Source of the DNA: Artemia franciscana
Lineage: Eukaryota > Arthropoda > Branchiopoda > Anostraca > Artemiidae
Length of the DNA: 64,000 nucleotides
Direction of reading: 5' to 3'
Assembly: GCF_032884065.1 (NCBI RefSeq)
Contig: NC_088872.1
Coordinates: 868,001-932,000, forward strand
Shown here in pieces: positions 47,551 to 60,900 of the stretch. Both the position numbers and the translations under genes were made by a program. Numbering within the stretch: the stretch's first letter is position 1; each line of letters opens with the position of its first letter. Below the pieces are notes generated by a model that saw nothing but the letters and a program-made list of their open reading frames with translations, made no database searches and had not been told where the DNA came from.

Positions 47551-48882
47551 GCACTCAAAATTAAAATCAGGGGCACCAATTCATAAAAATATAGAAGGGG
47601 CATCGATTGTTTCATCTTTTATGAAGACACAAAAAAATATTCAAAATCGGAGAGGGGAGGGCATTTGAGGCGTTCTTCGACTTTCTTTGAGGAAAATATC
47701 CCAAAACATTTTAAAAATTTCAGGGGTGAAATTGTCCCCCTGCCACTCCCCCCAATTGATGCCCCTGATTAAGATATAAAAAAATCCTAACTAGGGGTTG
47801 TTCAACCATCTTTGGAGCTCAGGGCAATAAGTCTATAGTTAAATAGTTGAAACGATTTAAGAACTATTCTGGCACCAAAGTCTTATCTAAAGTTTTGCAC
47901 TAAAAAATATTCTGGATGAGGAGCAGTGCAAAGTAAATACTAGTCAAAGCATATATGCTTCGCATTCTTTTGCCAATTGAGTTCAGTAACGAAAACGGTT
48001 CATTGACGAACTTTTAATAGGATAAGTAACATGCTGAGTACTGTTTACTTTATGTTTAAAGATACGAATATTAATTAGGAGTTGCCTTGAATTAAACTTT
48101 TAAAATAAATGATTTGATTTGCATATCTAGCTGTTAACACCAAAAAAATATAAATATTAAGAAAATATAAATTGCTGTAATTTGTAAATTAATATTTATG
48201 TCAAACGACATCATGGTAAAATATTAATTAATTTCAATTATTAGTCCATTTTTACTATCAAAATGTTAACTTTGCTGGGTTTTTTTTTCGTACTTAAAAA
48301 ACGATTTTTGTTCATATCATAAGATAGCACACGGTTAACCAAGCATAATCCTAACCAGTAATTCATTGTAAATTGTAAATGTAAATTCATTTACAAAATG
48401 TAAATGAATTTAACAAAATGTAAATTTATTTACAAAAAATGTAAATTCATTCAATAATTTTTTTTTTTGAAGGTTTGTTGCTGTTATCGAGTTGTTTTAC
48501 ATGAATGTGAAGCATGCGTTTCTCGGAAACATAGTTAAAAATTAATTCCTTAAATATTAGCTTTTTAAATAAAAAATCTACTCAAAAAGTTGGTGAAAGT
48601 TAATTTCCCTTTCAATAGGTGCAGCGAGTTTATTTTCCAAGATATTTAATTTTTCAATAACTCAATAAATTTAATTTTTCAATAGTTTATAATCTTTAAT
48701 AGTTCAATCATTCATTCTTCAAACCAATGAACTAGTTTTGTATCCCCCACTGAACTCAACACTCAATATTTTAAATTAGATGGACCTGTTGAAGCGTCAG
48801 AGTCGCCAATAGCCTAATCAATTTAAGGTCCCGTGACCTTATTTATAATTCAATTAAATAACAGCCTAATAGGATGATAACG
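47551..48882. other. Intergenic DNA before the TOP1 3' end
   Basis: AT-rich. TGTAAATTCATTTACA-type words repeat and pair with each other at 48364-48460. AATAAA on the minus strand (TTTATT at 48629-48634) is a possible polyadenylation signal for TOP1, about 250 bases past its stop. Confidence 0.5.
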
Positions 48883-48985
48883 TTAGAACACATATTCCGG
48901 ACCGGCCATGTCTATTGCCCATTGAAACTTGTCACGTTGGGTCTTGTTATAAATCTTTTCGATGGGGACGTTATATTTCTTACAC
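48883..48985 (-). CDS. TOP1: TOP1 last exon
   Basis: Acceptor CTTTTTAG. It completes the tryptophan codon of VAW and continues [33 protein letters not shown] and TAA at 48883-48885. It forms the end of the C-terminal domain. Confidence 0.97.
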
Positions 48986-51900
48986 CTAAAAAGAAAGATA
49001 AATTAATTCGAGGAAACCCAACCTAACCTATCATTATCAAACCTTGCATAAAACTAAAAAAGTTGACTGGCAACGCTGACCAGCAAAGGTGACCGACGTT
49101 ATTTTTCCTCAAAGGAGGAAAAATAAGTTATTTCGGACATTCAACAGAGAATATTGACATTCGACAATTTCGGACATTCACGATAAGATATATATAAATA
49201 AGGAAAAGCTGCTGAAAATTGATACAAAACTGTTTCAACTTTTTGGGTATATAGCTAACTACCCATTTTCTCATCATTATCTAAACAATAACTTGAACTT
49301 CCAATTTGATTAGTAATTACACTGTACAGTTAATGTGAGTGACTAAACAGTTAATATGATTTGATCTTTAAATGGTTGCATTTAACGCCGCAACCATGGA
49401 CATTTTGTAAAAACTAAACGATAAACTATCTGTCCTAATATTGAGTACTGTTTCTACAATATTAAAACGCTACAATCGATCACATAACGAATAAAAAAAT
49501 TCTGCACAGTTTGAAGGTTTGTCAAACAATAAAAATCGTCGGCTAGACTTCAGAATGAACTTCCCTAGGACTCGATGTCCCCATTCGAGATCAAGATCAC
49601 AATAAATTATTAATTAATAGTATATGAATTATCCATTATCAGTCATGGTAAATTTATGGTCGCCCAGTTAAACAAATGTTAAAAAGTTTGTCCGGCAGTC
49701 CAGGCCTCCTATTTCATAAAACACTCATTATAGCTACTGTTACTCCCCCCTCCCCTCCCCCCAGTTAAATCTATAAATAAAGCCCATGAAGCAGGCAAAT
49801 GTTCAGCAGACTAGTAAAATTATTAGTTTATCTAAATTCTTTAAGCCATGTCTTTTTCTCCCAATTTGTAAAAACAAGGAAACGCGGCACAGGCCTACTG
49901 TAATATATTGAAAAAGTGACATATTTATATGTTAATAAAAAAAATTTGATTTATTATTATTCATTGGTTTCAATCTAGTTTTGTATGTTTTTCTTTTAGA
50001 TTTAAAACATAATTTAAATTGGGAAGTAAAGTTTTTTCCTATTTTTCTGTCTTTTGTTTTTTCTTAACCAAATAGTTGAATTGAAAGAAAAGAAGCCTTA
50101 CCAAGCAACAGAAATTCTTGGGTCTAGATAGTTCAGCTTGGATGTGCCCAACGCAATTTCTTTGTTTTCTTCCCTATCAGTAGCCTGAACCTCCAATTTT
50201 TGAAGTTGTTCTCGGAGGCGTTCTACGGTCTTCTGACATTTTTCTACGGCAGCTCTGAAATTAACAAAAATATATAGCTAAATCGCCAACCACCAGCTAA
50301 TAACCAAATCTTAAAACAAACTTTAATTAGTTGCAAATAAAGGATAGTATGGCATTCTTTTTACTAGATCATAACAAAAGAATTCATAAGAATCTAGCAT
50401 AGACTCCCCCCTCCAAAGTAAATCTGAAGTACCAGAGGCATTGAAAATTAAATCTAATTATAAAAAAAGAGAAAATCGAATTTATGAAAAGACAGCCATC
50501 TAGGTAGTAGCGGATTAGCAAGGAGATTTTGTTAGAGGGTGTGGAGGGGGAGGAAAAGCACATCAAAAATGTTTGTATTTTGTTACGCTTTTATAAGTGG
50601 GACACAATTTCGGGAGTGTGTTCAAAAAACGTGATCCCCTCCCCCTTCCCAGGATTCAGCCTTACGAATTCGTAGGGGAAAATTGAAGCAGTAGCTTTCA
50701 ATTTTGAAACGTATTCTCGGAGGTGTACTACAGGTTTCTGACATTTTTCTACGGCAGCTGTGAAACTGACAGAAACAACATATTTATACTACAAACACGA
50801 GCTAAAAAATAATTACATCTTAAAACATAAAAATTTAATCAGTTGCGAATAAAGGACAGTAGGGCGTTCTTATTACAAAGGCTTGCCAAAAGAATTCACG
50901 AAAATTCTAGCAAAGACTGCTCCCGGAGCAAATCAAAGTACCAAAAACTGTGAAATTTTATTGTTTCAATTAGCTAAGAGGAAACTTGTTAATAAAGGCA
51001 AATTTTGCCTAAATATCCATAGTTTTAATAGCAGCAGTAGTAGTAGTAGCAGAATTAATTATAGTAGCCTAAGCCTTAGTGGCAGTAGTAGTAATAGAAT
51101 TAGTAATATTAGTAACAGTAGCAGGAGTATGAGTTGAAGCAGTAGCACTAGCATACAAAAAATTTTCTTTTGGTTCGTCTTAAAACTGAGACTTTAGGGT
51201 ATGCGACTTTGAATTGAGCAACAATTTCTGAATTGCTGTATAATCATTTAAACGTTTTTTTTTAACTCTATGAAGCTTTCCTTAATTAATTACGTACAAG
51301 AGGAGCATAAAAAAATATAAAAATAGGGAATTTGGTTTTTAATGGAACTGAACCGAAAGAATAAGTTTTTTCAATTGAAAGTGATGGAGCAACATGAAAT
51401 CTAAAAGGAACAGACTTTATTCCTCGACGAAAGGGGGAGGGGTCTTGAAAAAGCAAGGGTTGACGAAGGGACAGCCCTTCATATATGGAATTACTTCTGT
51501 TCATTTCAAGTTTTGATGTCGCTCCTTACTTTCAAGTGAAAAACTTTAAGATCACTCGACTTGTTGAGGGTGTTTCCCCCTTTCTCGAAAACCAGGCAAA
51601 TTTTCGCCGGCTTGCAGCTTTTGATGGGTTATATTGAATTTAATGAATTTTATATATCTGAAATCTGCATAAAAACGCAATTCTTTTTTGTGTATCTATT
51701 GTTATCCAAAGTCTGTAAATTGGTCCGAGTTACTATTGCTTACAGTCAGTTATTATGAACTGATTAAAAGACCTCCAAGTGCAGCTTTATGTAATGCTGG
51801 ACTCTGAATCAAAATAAGAAACATGGTCAAAAAAAAAAAAAAAAAAAAAAGCTAAAATCATATGGCACAAAACCGCCTTAAAAGTCTAGCTTTCCTTTGA

Positions 51901-54900
51901 AAATGCAATTCTCTCTGGGAATCAACATATTCGACTTTTGCGGAAGAACAAAGTTGTCACATTAACTAATTAGTTTTACTTATTTATTTTCATAGTTTAC
52001 GTGACATCGCAGGCAAAGATGTAGTGATGTCCTATGATTTCGGAATTTCGATACTTAAGAAAATCACTGTTTTCCGGTATGAATAGATCTTAGATAGGTC
52101 CAGCGGGTAAAAAATATTTCTAGTTGGAACTAACTGGTACAATCAGACCTAAGAAAAACTAAATGGCTTCTTAACCATCTGTTTTTCCTAACAATTAGTA
52201 CAAGTGTCCTACCAGACTTATCGTTTTTCAGCAATGATTAAGCCGATGAGCGGTCATCATTATGTTATGCTTGAATACAATTTCTGATGAAACTGCGAGC
52301 TGTTGTATTCTCCCATATATCAACAAACCGGTGGAAACGAAATAGAGATGCATCGAGGCGCGTACATAGAAAGGGGGAAGGGGGTCTTCTTTTCCCCATG
52401 TACCCTCTTAAATGAAGATTTCTGACAATTTCACTCGTATAATCTATTAAAAATTTCACCTCTTTTTGTTGCTTTTGTTTCGTTTTTAATTCGTTATAAA
52501 AAAAAGACCAGGGTGAATTTATTAGCTGTACGAAATTAAATGAGTGGTTAGCCCTAACAACGGACAAATATTTTCTAGATACCTTGAGAAAAACTATTTA
52601 ACAAAGTAAAGAGTAAGTCATGACTTTATACTTACCCTCAAAAGGACAAATACATGATGGTCGACTAATTTCCGAGAAAAGTTATTAGAAAGAGATTACT
52701 GTTTGATACTCAAAATCCACGAGAGGAGAAAAAATTTAAATAATTGAAGGATTAAATATAAGGGATTAAAATCAGGACTAAATGCCAGATTGGAAGATCC
52801 AGTTTTATCCATAATTTATCAACCAATCTACTTTAACTAATAGAAACATCGCTTGGCCTGTGTTTGTACCTTGAGCAAATGACACAAGTCAACCAGGCCA
52901 GTTGGTACCATCGTTATGAGCTTTCATATTTTACCCGACAAAAAACAACAAATTCGCAAGTTTAATGTTGCGAAAGTTTTTTAGCCAGCGTTTTTAAATG
53001 ACAGGCCAGTCGGGACCATCGTTATATGCTTTCATATTTTACCTGACAAAAACCCAGTAAATTCGGCAATTTAATGTTGTGAAAGCTCGTTTGTAAATAA
53101 AGTGTCATCATCTTTCAAGTTGGCTATACAGAGTGGGCCATGTATATAACTTACTTAGAAGCTTGTGAGGCAGATCGTTTGACTTCTTTTTTGGCATCTT
53201 TAAGATTTTTCTCGGCCTCAGCTAAAGTCTCCTTTTTGGCATCAATTTTAGCCTGCAAGTTCTCCATTGACTTGGCAAATGTTTTTGGAACAGCACGTTG
53301 ATGGTTACATAAAATTGCCACAGCTCTATTAGCGCGATTGTAAGCCAATATCTGAAAAAACGAGAGAATCAGTAAAAATAATTGACAAAAATACTAGCGT
53401 AATTATTTATTCTCAAGTAAAAAAAGAAAAAGAAATGACTACTATAAAACTACAAACATTTTCAAAAAGAAAAGATCAATAATTATGAAATTACTACTAA
53501 AAATCCCACAAAAATTGCTGAAAAAAAAAGAAAGAAAAGAAGAAAAATCAAGGCAAAGAAAGATCGTCTTAGATGTATTTCTTAGAAGAGAAAGAAACCA
53601 ACCCAGGTGGTTGTTATGTTATTTCATTCTTTTAGGAAACTTGTACTTTTAAAATATAATTGGAAATAAATATGTTTTCTCGTTGGACAAACCCACTGGC
53701 TCACCATTTTTTTAGCACTGAAGTATCATTCGATAATCTATCAGATATATCAGGGGAGAAGTCCTTCAGACAAAAATTAGAAGAGAATCCATTTGTATGC
53801 CAATATTTGAAAAAACGGAGAACAAGGAATTTAAATTCCTTGTTCTTAAAGAAATTTTAATTTCCCTTCAAATAAATTCTCTCTCGATTATCTAGGATTA
53901 TTGATGACTAGTTTGATACAATCACCATTGAAAAAAAAAAATTAACGCGCATCCCCAATCTTTCTTCTGGAAAAAAAAATATACAAATTTTACATTTTTG
54001 TAAATAAGAGCTTGAAACCTATACAGAAGGGTTCTCTTATACACTGAACCTGACTGTCCTTTTTCATTAAGATTCCTTGACTTTTGGAGGGTGTTTACCC
54101 CTTTTCAAAAATCAGACTCGTAGCTCTCGATAGGTGACATTAAATTTAAAGAATTTTATATATTTGGAATCAGTATAAAAAAAAATCAATTCTTCTGGTG
54201 TAGCAGTTGTCACCAAAAATCCTGCTGTTAGATTTCAGTTACTATCGAGGCGAGTTGCTCCTTACTTTTGAAGGTTTATATACTTATTTGATCAGCACTA
54301 TCAAAATTAAAAACAAAAGAGTAAATTGAAAAACAAGGACATTAAACTCCGCTTTGTCGGACCTTTGAGGCAATAAAATAAAAAAGGGCTGTGAAAACCT
54401 GTTTTGAATGTGTTTCAGATTTTCTTGCAACACAAAAAATATGAATTTTCTTTTTTCTTAACTACATCTACGTTAGTACGATTGTATGCCAATATCTAAA
54501 AAAATGGTCTAGTCGAGTCTGTCTAGTTTGGTCACTCTTATCTAGTCTTTCTATCATGTGATAAATAGCCTAGACAATATAATACATTACTTGAAAGGTT
54601 TTAAAATAACGTTTTAGCTCAGCAGTCTTTTCTTCTTCTCAAAATCAAGAAGCATTTCTGATAAAATATTACATAAGTTTTAGGATCATAAAGTATAAAC
54701 GGTACTTTCAAAAACTTTCTCTGATTTAGTGCTTACAATTACATTTCATTGCAGGTGGCTATTAGTTATCTTTGGCCTTGACAAAAATATTTCGGCTACA
54801 AAATATCCCATAATTTTTCTCATTAACTTCTTTTTTTATGATGGAAATGCAGTGTGGTCTCCGTGGAGCTCTTCGCTTTGTCCATTCAATAACTTTGTGT

Positions 54901-57900
54901 TTTTCAAAATATGCATTCTCTTTGAAAAATGGGGCAATTTGTGGCTAGAACTCGGACTTTCACCTTTTAAAAAATGAAAAAAAATGCCTGAAGATGCGCC
55001 TTCTCCATGTTTTTGATATGGAAAACTTATGTTTTTCATATGCATACTGATTTCTAAACATTACTTAAAAAACAAACAAAAAAAAGAAATATAACATAAA
55101 CTAAAAAACACTTTCAGTTTTTCTTACTTAAATCCTTGTAAGCTTATTATTTGCTTCATTTTTCTTCAGTGAAATTATTAAATTTGGGATATGGTGCAAC
55201 GGTGCACAACTTTTGTTTATGGTGCAACGATGCATTTTTGGCATTTTTTTATTTTTGACCGATCACATCTCTGACAGCAAACTTAATATGGTAATATTCT
55301 TGGTGAAAATATAGAGATGAGATGCTATAGGTAAGCTTTAAGAGAAGAAATAAAAAGAGAAAGACAAAAAGTGAACCAAGTTTTCACTTTTAGACCAATA
55401 ATTAAGATTTGCTTGAGTCACCGAACACCTTTATTCCTCAGTTTTAGAGCGTTTTATTCAGCTGACAGAGGAGCTTTAGCGAAGGCGAAGAATACCTATC
55501 CTTGTATGGTATTCTCGTATATAGGATTTATCATTTTATGTTTCAAAGTTTCATATTCTTGTTTCAAAGACAAAAGCGTTTGGGTTGTTATAAATTTGTT
55601 GAGCCAAGGTCGATTGAGAATTTATATTCTGATATCCTCTCTCCAATCTTTTGGTGGGTCCTTCTAATTTTATCCCATCCACTCTTTAAAGTTAACAATT
55701 AAGGAAGTATATCCATTGTACTGGATCGAAAAACATTCTCTGGTATATCCTGCAAGCCCTAGTTCAAAACAGAAGTCAAGGTTGTATCTATATCTTACGC
55801 CAAATCACTCTTCATTTTTATTATGCATATGAAAACACTGGGAAAATACCGTTTTGTCAAATTGGACCCAAAATCTTTTATTCCGATAAGCTAGGAATCG
55901 TAGTACGAGTTGTTGAGTCTAGGTACTTGACTTCAAATGTTTTCATCATTTCAGACCAGGTGACTTAAGTGGCAAGTATAATTGATGTATATTACACATA
56001 GGAAAAAGCCTTTGGTTTTTTTTTTTTTTTTTACTTGGAATAATACGGAACGAACCACAGGGAATCAGGCAGCGAAGTCAGTCAAATATAATTAAGATAG
56101 AATAATTAAGAGAGGTAGGGTGGCCATGTCAGCTATATTTAGAAACCCGACGATAATGGGGATCAAAAACCTAAAAATGCATAAAAGAATATTTAACACA
56201 AAAATTTTACCCGTGATAGAATATGGAGCAGAGATATGGGGTGGAGAAACGGTGCAGCAACTGGAGTCCCTTCAGCTAACAGTATTATAAAAGAGTGTTT
56301 GGTCTACATCAGACAACTCATTCACAGATTCTGAAAGGTGGTATGGGCCTGTTTTCTTTAAAGCTACGTAGGTATATTTTAATGCTTAGATTCTGGTTGA
56401 AGTTAACTAAGAGTAATGAAGATAGACTAGTAAGAGCGGCATATGAAGAGATGTTGAAATGTGGTTTAAAAACCTCGTGGCCATCCCAAATTAAATCATT
56501 ACTAGAAAAAGTAGGAATGCCTTATTTATGGAATAATGGTCTTTGCTCTCGTGATGTACCAACAAATTTAGAAAGCCAGATACGATTTATATTAGAGAGC
56601 CAGGAAATTCAGCATTGGCAAGGGCTGGTTTTTGATTCTACAACCCTACAACATTATAATCAGGCAAAACCTAGTTTTGGGGAGGAAGTTTATTTTAAAT
56701 TTAATTTACCGGCTATGATTCTACGTCGTTGGATTCAGCTTAGGGCAAATTGTCTTCCAATCCAGAACAGGCAAAAAACGTTCGAAAAAAATAAAATGAT
56801 AGTTGGTCCTGATAGGCGGTATGTTTGTCCCATTTGTAAAGATGATGATGAAGACTTGGATCATTTTCTCCGGAAATGCCCGGTGCTCTTGGATTTACGG
56901 GAAATTTATTTGCATGAGATTAATTTGATGCTTCCGGGTATTCTACAAAATAGTAACCCAACCACAATATTTCGAGTGGGAGTATATATAGATAAATCTT
57001 TAATAAGAAGAAAAAGTTTTATATGATTAATTTCTTTTGTAGTTAGATTAGGTACTTTTTGCGTTGAATTCTGTTTTTTTGTGCGTGTTCGTACTGTTGT
57101 TAATTTCCTTGCTTGTTTGTTATTTATTTATATTTTTGTATGTATATGGCCTACGCGTTTTTGAAATACACCTAGCTATCTATCTATCTATCTATCTATA
57201 CCCATACCCCATACACCAGAGAACCAACATTTCAATAGATACTTGTGTTATATTACCTTGTAAAAAGATAAGCGTGTTGCATCTTTATGCATATGATAAT
57301 TTAATTTTGTCCAAAATTGCATTTTATTTTAATACTTCGGTTACTATCGGCTAGAGTTAATTCTTTACCATTAATTTGGACATAGACCGGAAAAAGCTAG
57401 CCAGACCTTCCATGTTCATTTGGAGCGAAGACTAGGAAAGAATGAAACTACCTTGCCATCGTTATCCAGAACACTCTTTAAAGTATTAAATTATAATTTC
57501 GCTCATGGTTGTAACCTAAGGTATGACGTCATTTTTCGTATTATATACGAAAATGCAGTTTCTTTGTCAAAAAAGTGATTCTATTTTAAATATTACGTTT
57601 TGTTAATTACAAAAGGCACTAGCCAATTTCCTTAAAATGACCCCTAAACAGTTCTTTATGAGGTTCCAGTGCCCTGCTAGCGCCAGAGCAAAAAAAAGGG
57701 GGGACACATGAGTGCTACTCCAAGTGCTACCCTTTTCCAAAAAACAAGGGAAAAGGAGATTTCCCTTGTTTTGTTCAAGCCAGGGGGCTATAATTTCCTC
57801 TAAAAGGTTTTAGGCCATGGCGATTCCAATGGTGTGCTGTTTATTTCAATCCAAATAGGTTTACAAAATAATTACTTTTGGTTTACTATGGACCGATTTT

Positions 57901-60900
57901 CGTCCTTTACTAGATTAGTATTAACCATATGGTGTTAAACGATGAAAATAAGAAAAAAGAATAGAAAACAGTATATAAAATATGATTACCTTTTCTGCGA
58001 GACTGTCGTCCGGATTTGTAAGCTTATCCAATTGATCTTGTAGAGTGAATGAAGCATTATAAGTACGGAAAACTTTCGCCGTGAGACCTTCCATAATTTC
58101 ATTGAGATGCTTATTGAGGATAGTGGTATTTAAACGATCGAAGAGATCATCTCCAGGCTGTTTATTGTCCATAAATATTTGGAGATTTTTAAATACTCGC
58201 TTCTCAACAGAGATTTCATTATAGTAGCGAATGGAATCTTTACCAAGGAAGTCGAAGGTGACCACAAAATCTTTTCCATTTTTTGTTTCGTCCAGAGAGA
58301 TGTGCTCAACACGAAGGGAACAACAGCCCACGGTGTCTGCCTGATCTTCATCCTTTTCATTACCAGCTCTCAGAGCAAGCTGTTAAAAGACAAATATTAA
58401 CTTGCATCAAAAAAAAGAAATATTTTTTTTAATCAGAGATGATATTTTGATTTTTGCTTTTTTCCCTTTTTTTGAAGCAATCCGATGCGAGACCCATTCT
58501 AGCTCTTTTTTCTCAACTCGACACTAGAATTTTTTCTGGAAATTGACATACTACCATTTTTTGACTTGAAAAAAAAACAATCTAGATAGGTGTAGACTTA
58601 GGGAAAATTTGTTTCCCTCTCTCACCCTCCGTTAATATTAAACGCATGACAATACGTATCTTGCAGCTAGATTTAGATGAATCATCAGACTCTAGATAGA
58701 TAGACTCTAGATAGAAAGAAAACAATCTAGATAGGTGTAGACTTAGGGAAAATTTGTTTCCCTCTCTCACCCTCCGTTAATATTAAACGCGCATGACAAT
58801 ACGTATCTTGCAGCTAGATTTAGATGAATCATCAGACTCTAGATAGATAGACTCTAGATAGAAAAAACCAATCTAGATAGGTGTAGACTTAGGGAAAATT
58901 TGTTTCCCTCTCTCACCCTCCGTTAATATTAAACGCATGACAATACGTATCTTGCAGCTAGATTTAGATGAATCATCAGACTCTAGATAGATAGACTCTA
59001 GATAGAAAAAAACAATCTAGATAGGTGTAGACTTAGGGAAAATTTGTTTCCCTCTCTCACCCTCCGTTAATATTAAACGCGCATGACAATTACGTATCTT
59101 GCAGCTAGATTTACATGAATTATCAAACTCTCAGTGAACCAGTATTGCTTCTTATTGCGGTGGAAAAATTAAAATTATAATTTTCTATTTAAATTTAAAC
59201 TTACTAACTTTAAAATTATTTATTTAAAATTATTTTATTGAAAACTTTTTATTTTACTAAAATCATCAGACTCTCAGTGAACCAATATTGCTTCGTATTG
59301 CGGCAGAAAAATTACAATTATAACTTTTTATTTCTTTTTCCATGAATTTATTAAATTTGGGAGCTATTTTTCGACTTTTCAAATTTTATCACTATAAAGA
59401 CAAATTTTGTCGTAGATAAGAGTAATGACATTTTTAGCCTTAGAGATATGTTAGTACTAGTTTATTGCTCCCCCCCCCCCCCCGGCATTCTACGTCCCTA
59501 GGCCCGGGCCTATTGGTAAGTCCTGGCCTACTTAGGTCACTTTGATAATTATATTCCATTTAAGAACAATACAAAAAAAACATGTCTATTATTTCATCTT
59601 ATCTCCTATTGTTTAACATAATTTTAACTTAATTTGAGCCAATTGATTGGCATTTTTAATACCTATGACGCACAAAGACACCGTTGGTGCCTGACAAAAT
59701 TTGGTGCTACCAAAGCCTTTCAATAAATCATCACCATTATACTTAATTACAAACTCATTAGTTGATAATTTGCATTTAGAAGATTAACAGGGAGCTAAAA
59801 TTTTGTTAGTATCGAGATCAACATTCGGGAGCATGATAGCTGCTTTATCATGTTGTAACTGCTTTTAGTGGACCACCTAGGGCTGCCTAGTGGACTACCT
59901 GCTACTACTTCTTTGCCGTCCGTTTCCTTCTTCAGAACTTGGAGGCCTTTACGGATTTCTTTTTTCGCGCCAATGCAGAATAACTGTTGAGATACTTGCT
60001 CTACAAGGTCAGCTATCTTCTTCCAGAGCTCCTTATGATTTTAAGGTTGAGTAACTGTCGCCTCTTCAGCTAACAACCCACCACTGTCATGCAATCGATC
60101 TACTTTTTTAATGGCTTTTATGTCTTCAGGACCAGTAAGTACCCCAACGTGATCAATACTTTCAGGTATAGCCTCTTGGCTTATTGTCACACAATTGATT
60201 ACGTAAACACGTGGTAAAGACGAGTTCCATCAAGCACATCTTTCTAAACATCAAGTCCCATTGGATTTGGGGTTAGGCTCTTTTTTTTTTTTTTTCTTTT
60301 TTTTTAGCTAGAATGCAAATTTACAGGACCTGAATAGGATCAGTAACATATTTCCCTACAATAAAAAATAACAGGTTGAGATACTTCATCTATAAATTCA
60401 GCTACCCTCTTCTTGAGCTCTTGAGGTTCAGCAATTGTGGCTTCTTTATCTAACGTCCCCCCATTCAGCTGCCATAGCCAAAAAAGAGGCAAACACTATT
60501 CTGGCCAAAACTGAGATATATATACAGCCTGAGTAAACTCAGCTGGACAAATCGATTGGCGCAGTAAGAAATTTTTTTATTTATCACCGTTAAGGAGATA
60601 CAATAAGACATATGTCAATCAAACTTGTGGACCACGGGGACAAAACGGAGGTATATCCTGAAGCACCTATATCCTTTTTTACTCAATGCTCTGAGCTTTG
60701 AACTCTTGGATGTATCTCTCGTCATTGCCAACCAAATTTGTGGGCGTATCTCTCGTCATTGCCAAAAAAATTGGTGGGCGTATCTCTCGTCATTGCCAAA
60801 AAAAAATTGTGGGCGTATCCCTCGTCATTGCCAAAAAAAATTGGTGGGCGTATTTCTCGTCATTGCCAATAAAATTGGTGGGCATATCTCTCGTCATTAC

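Noticed and set aside
50883-51137. Serine-rich open frame
   Set aside because: Explained by an AGT/AGC trinucleotide repeat.
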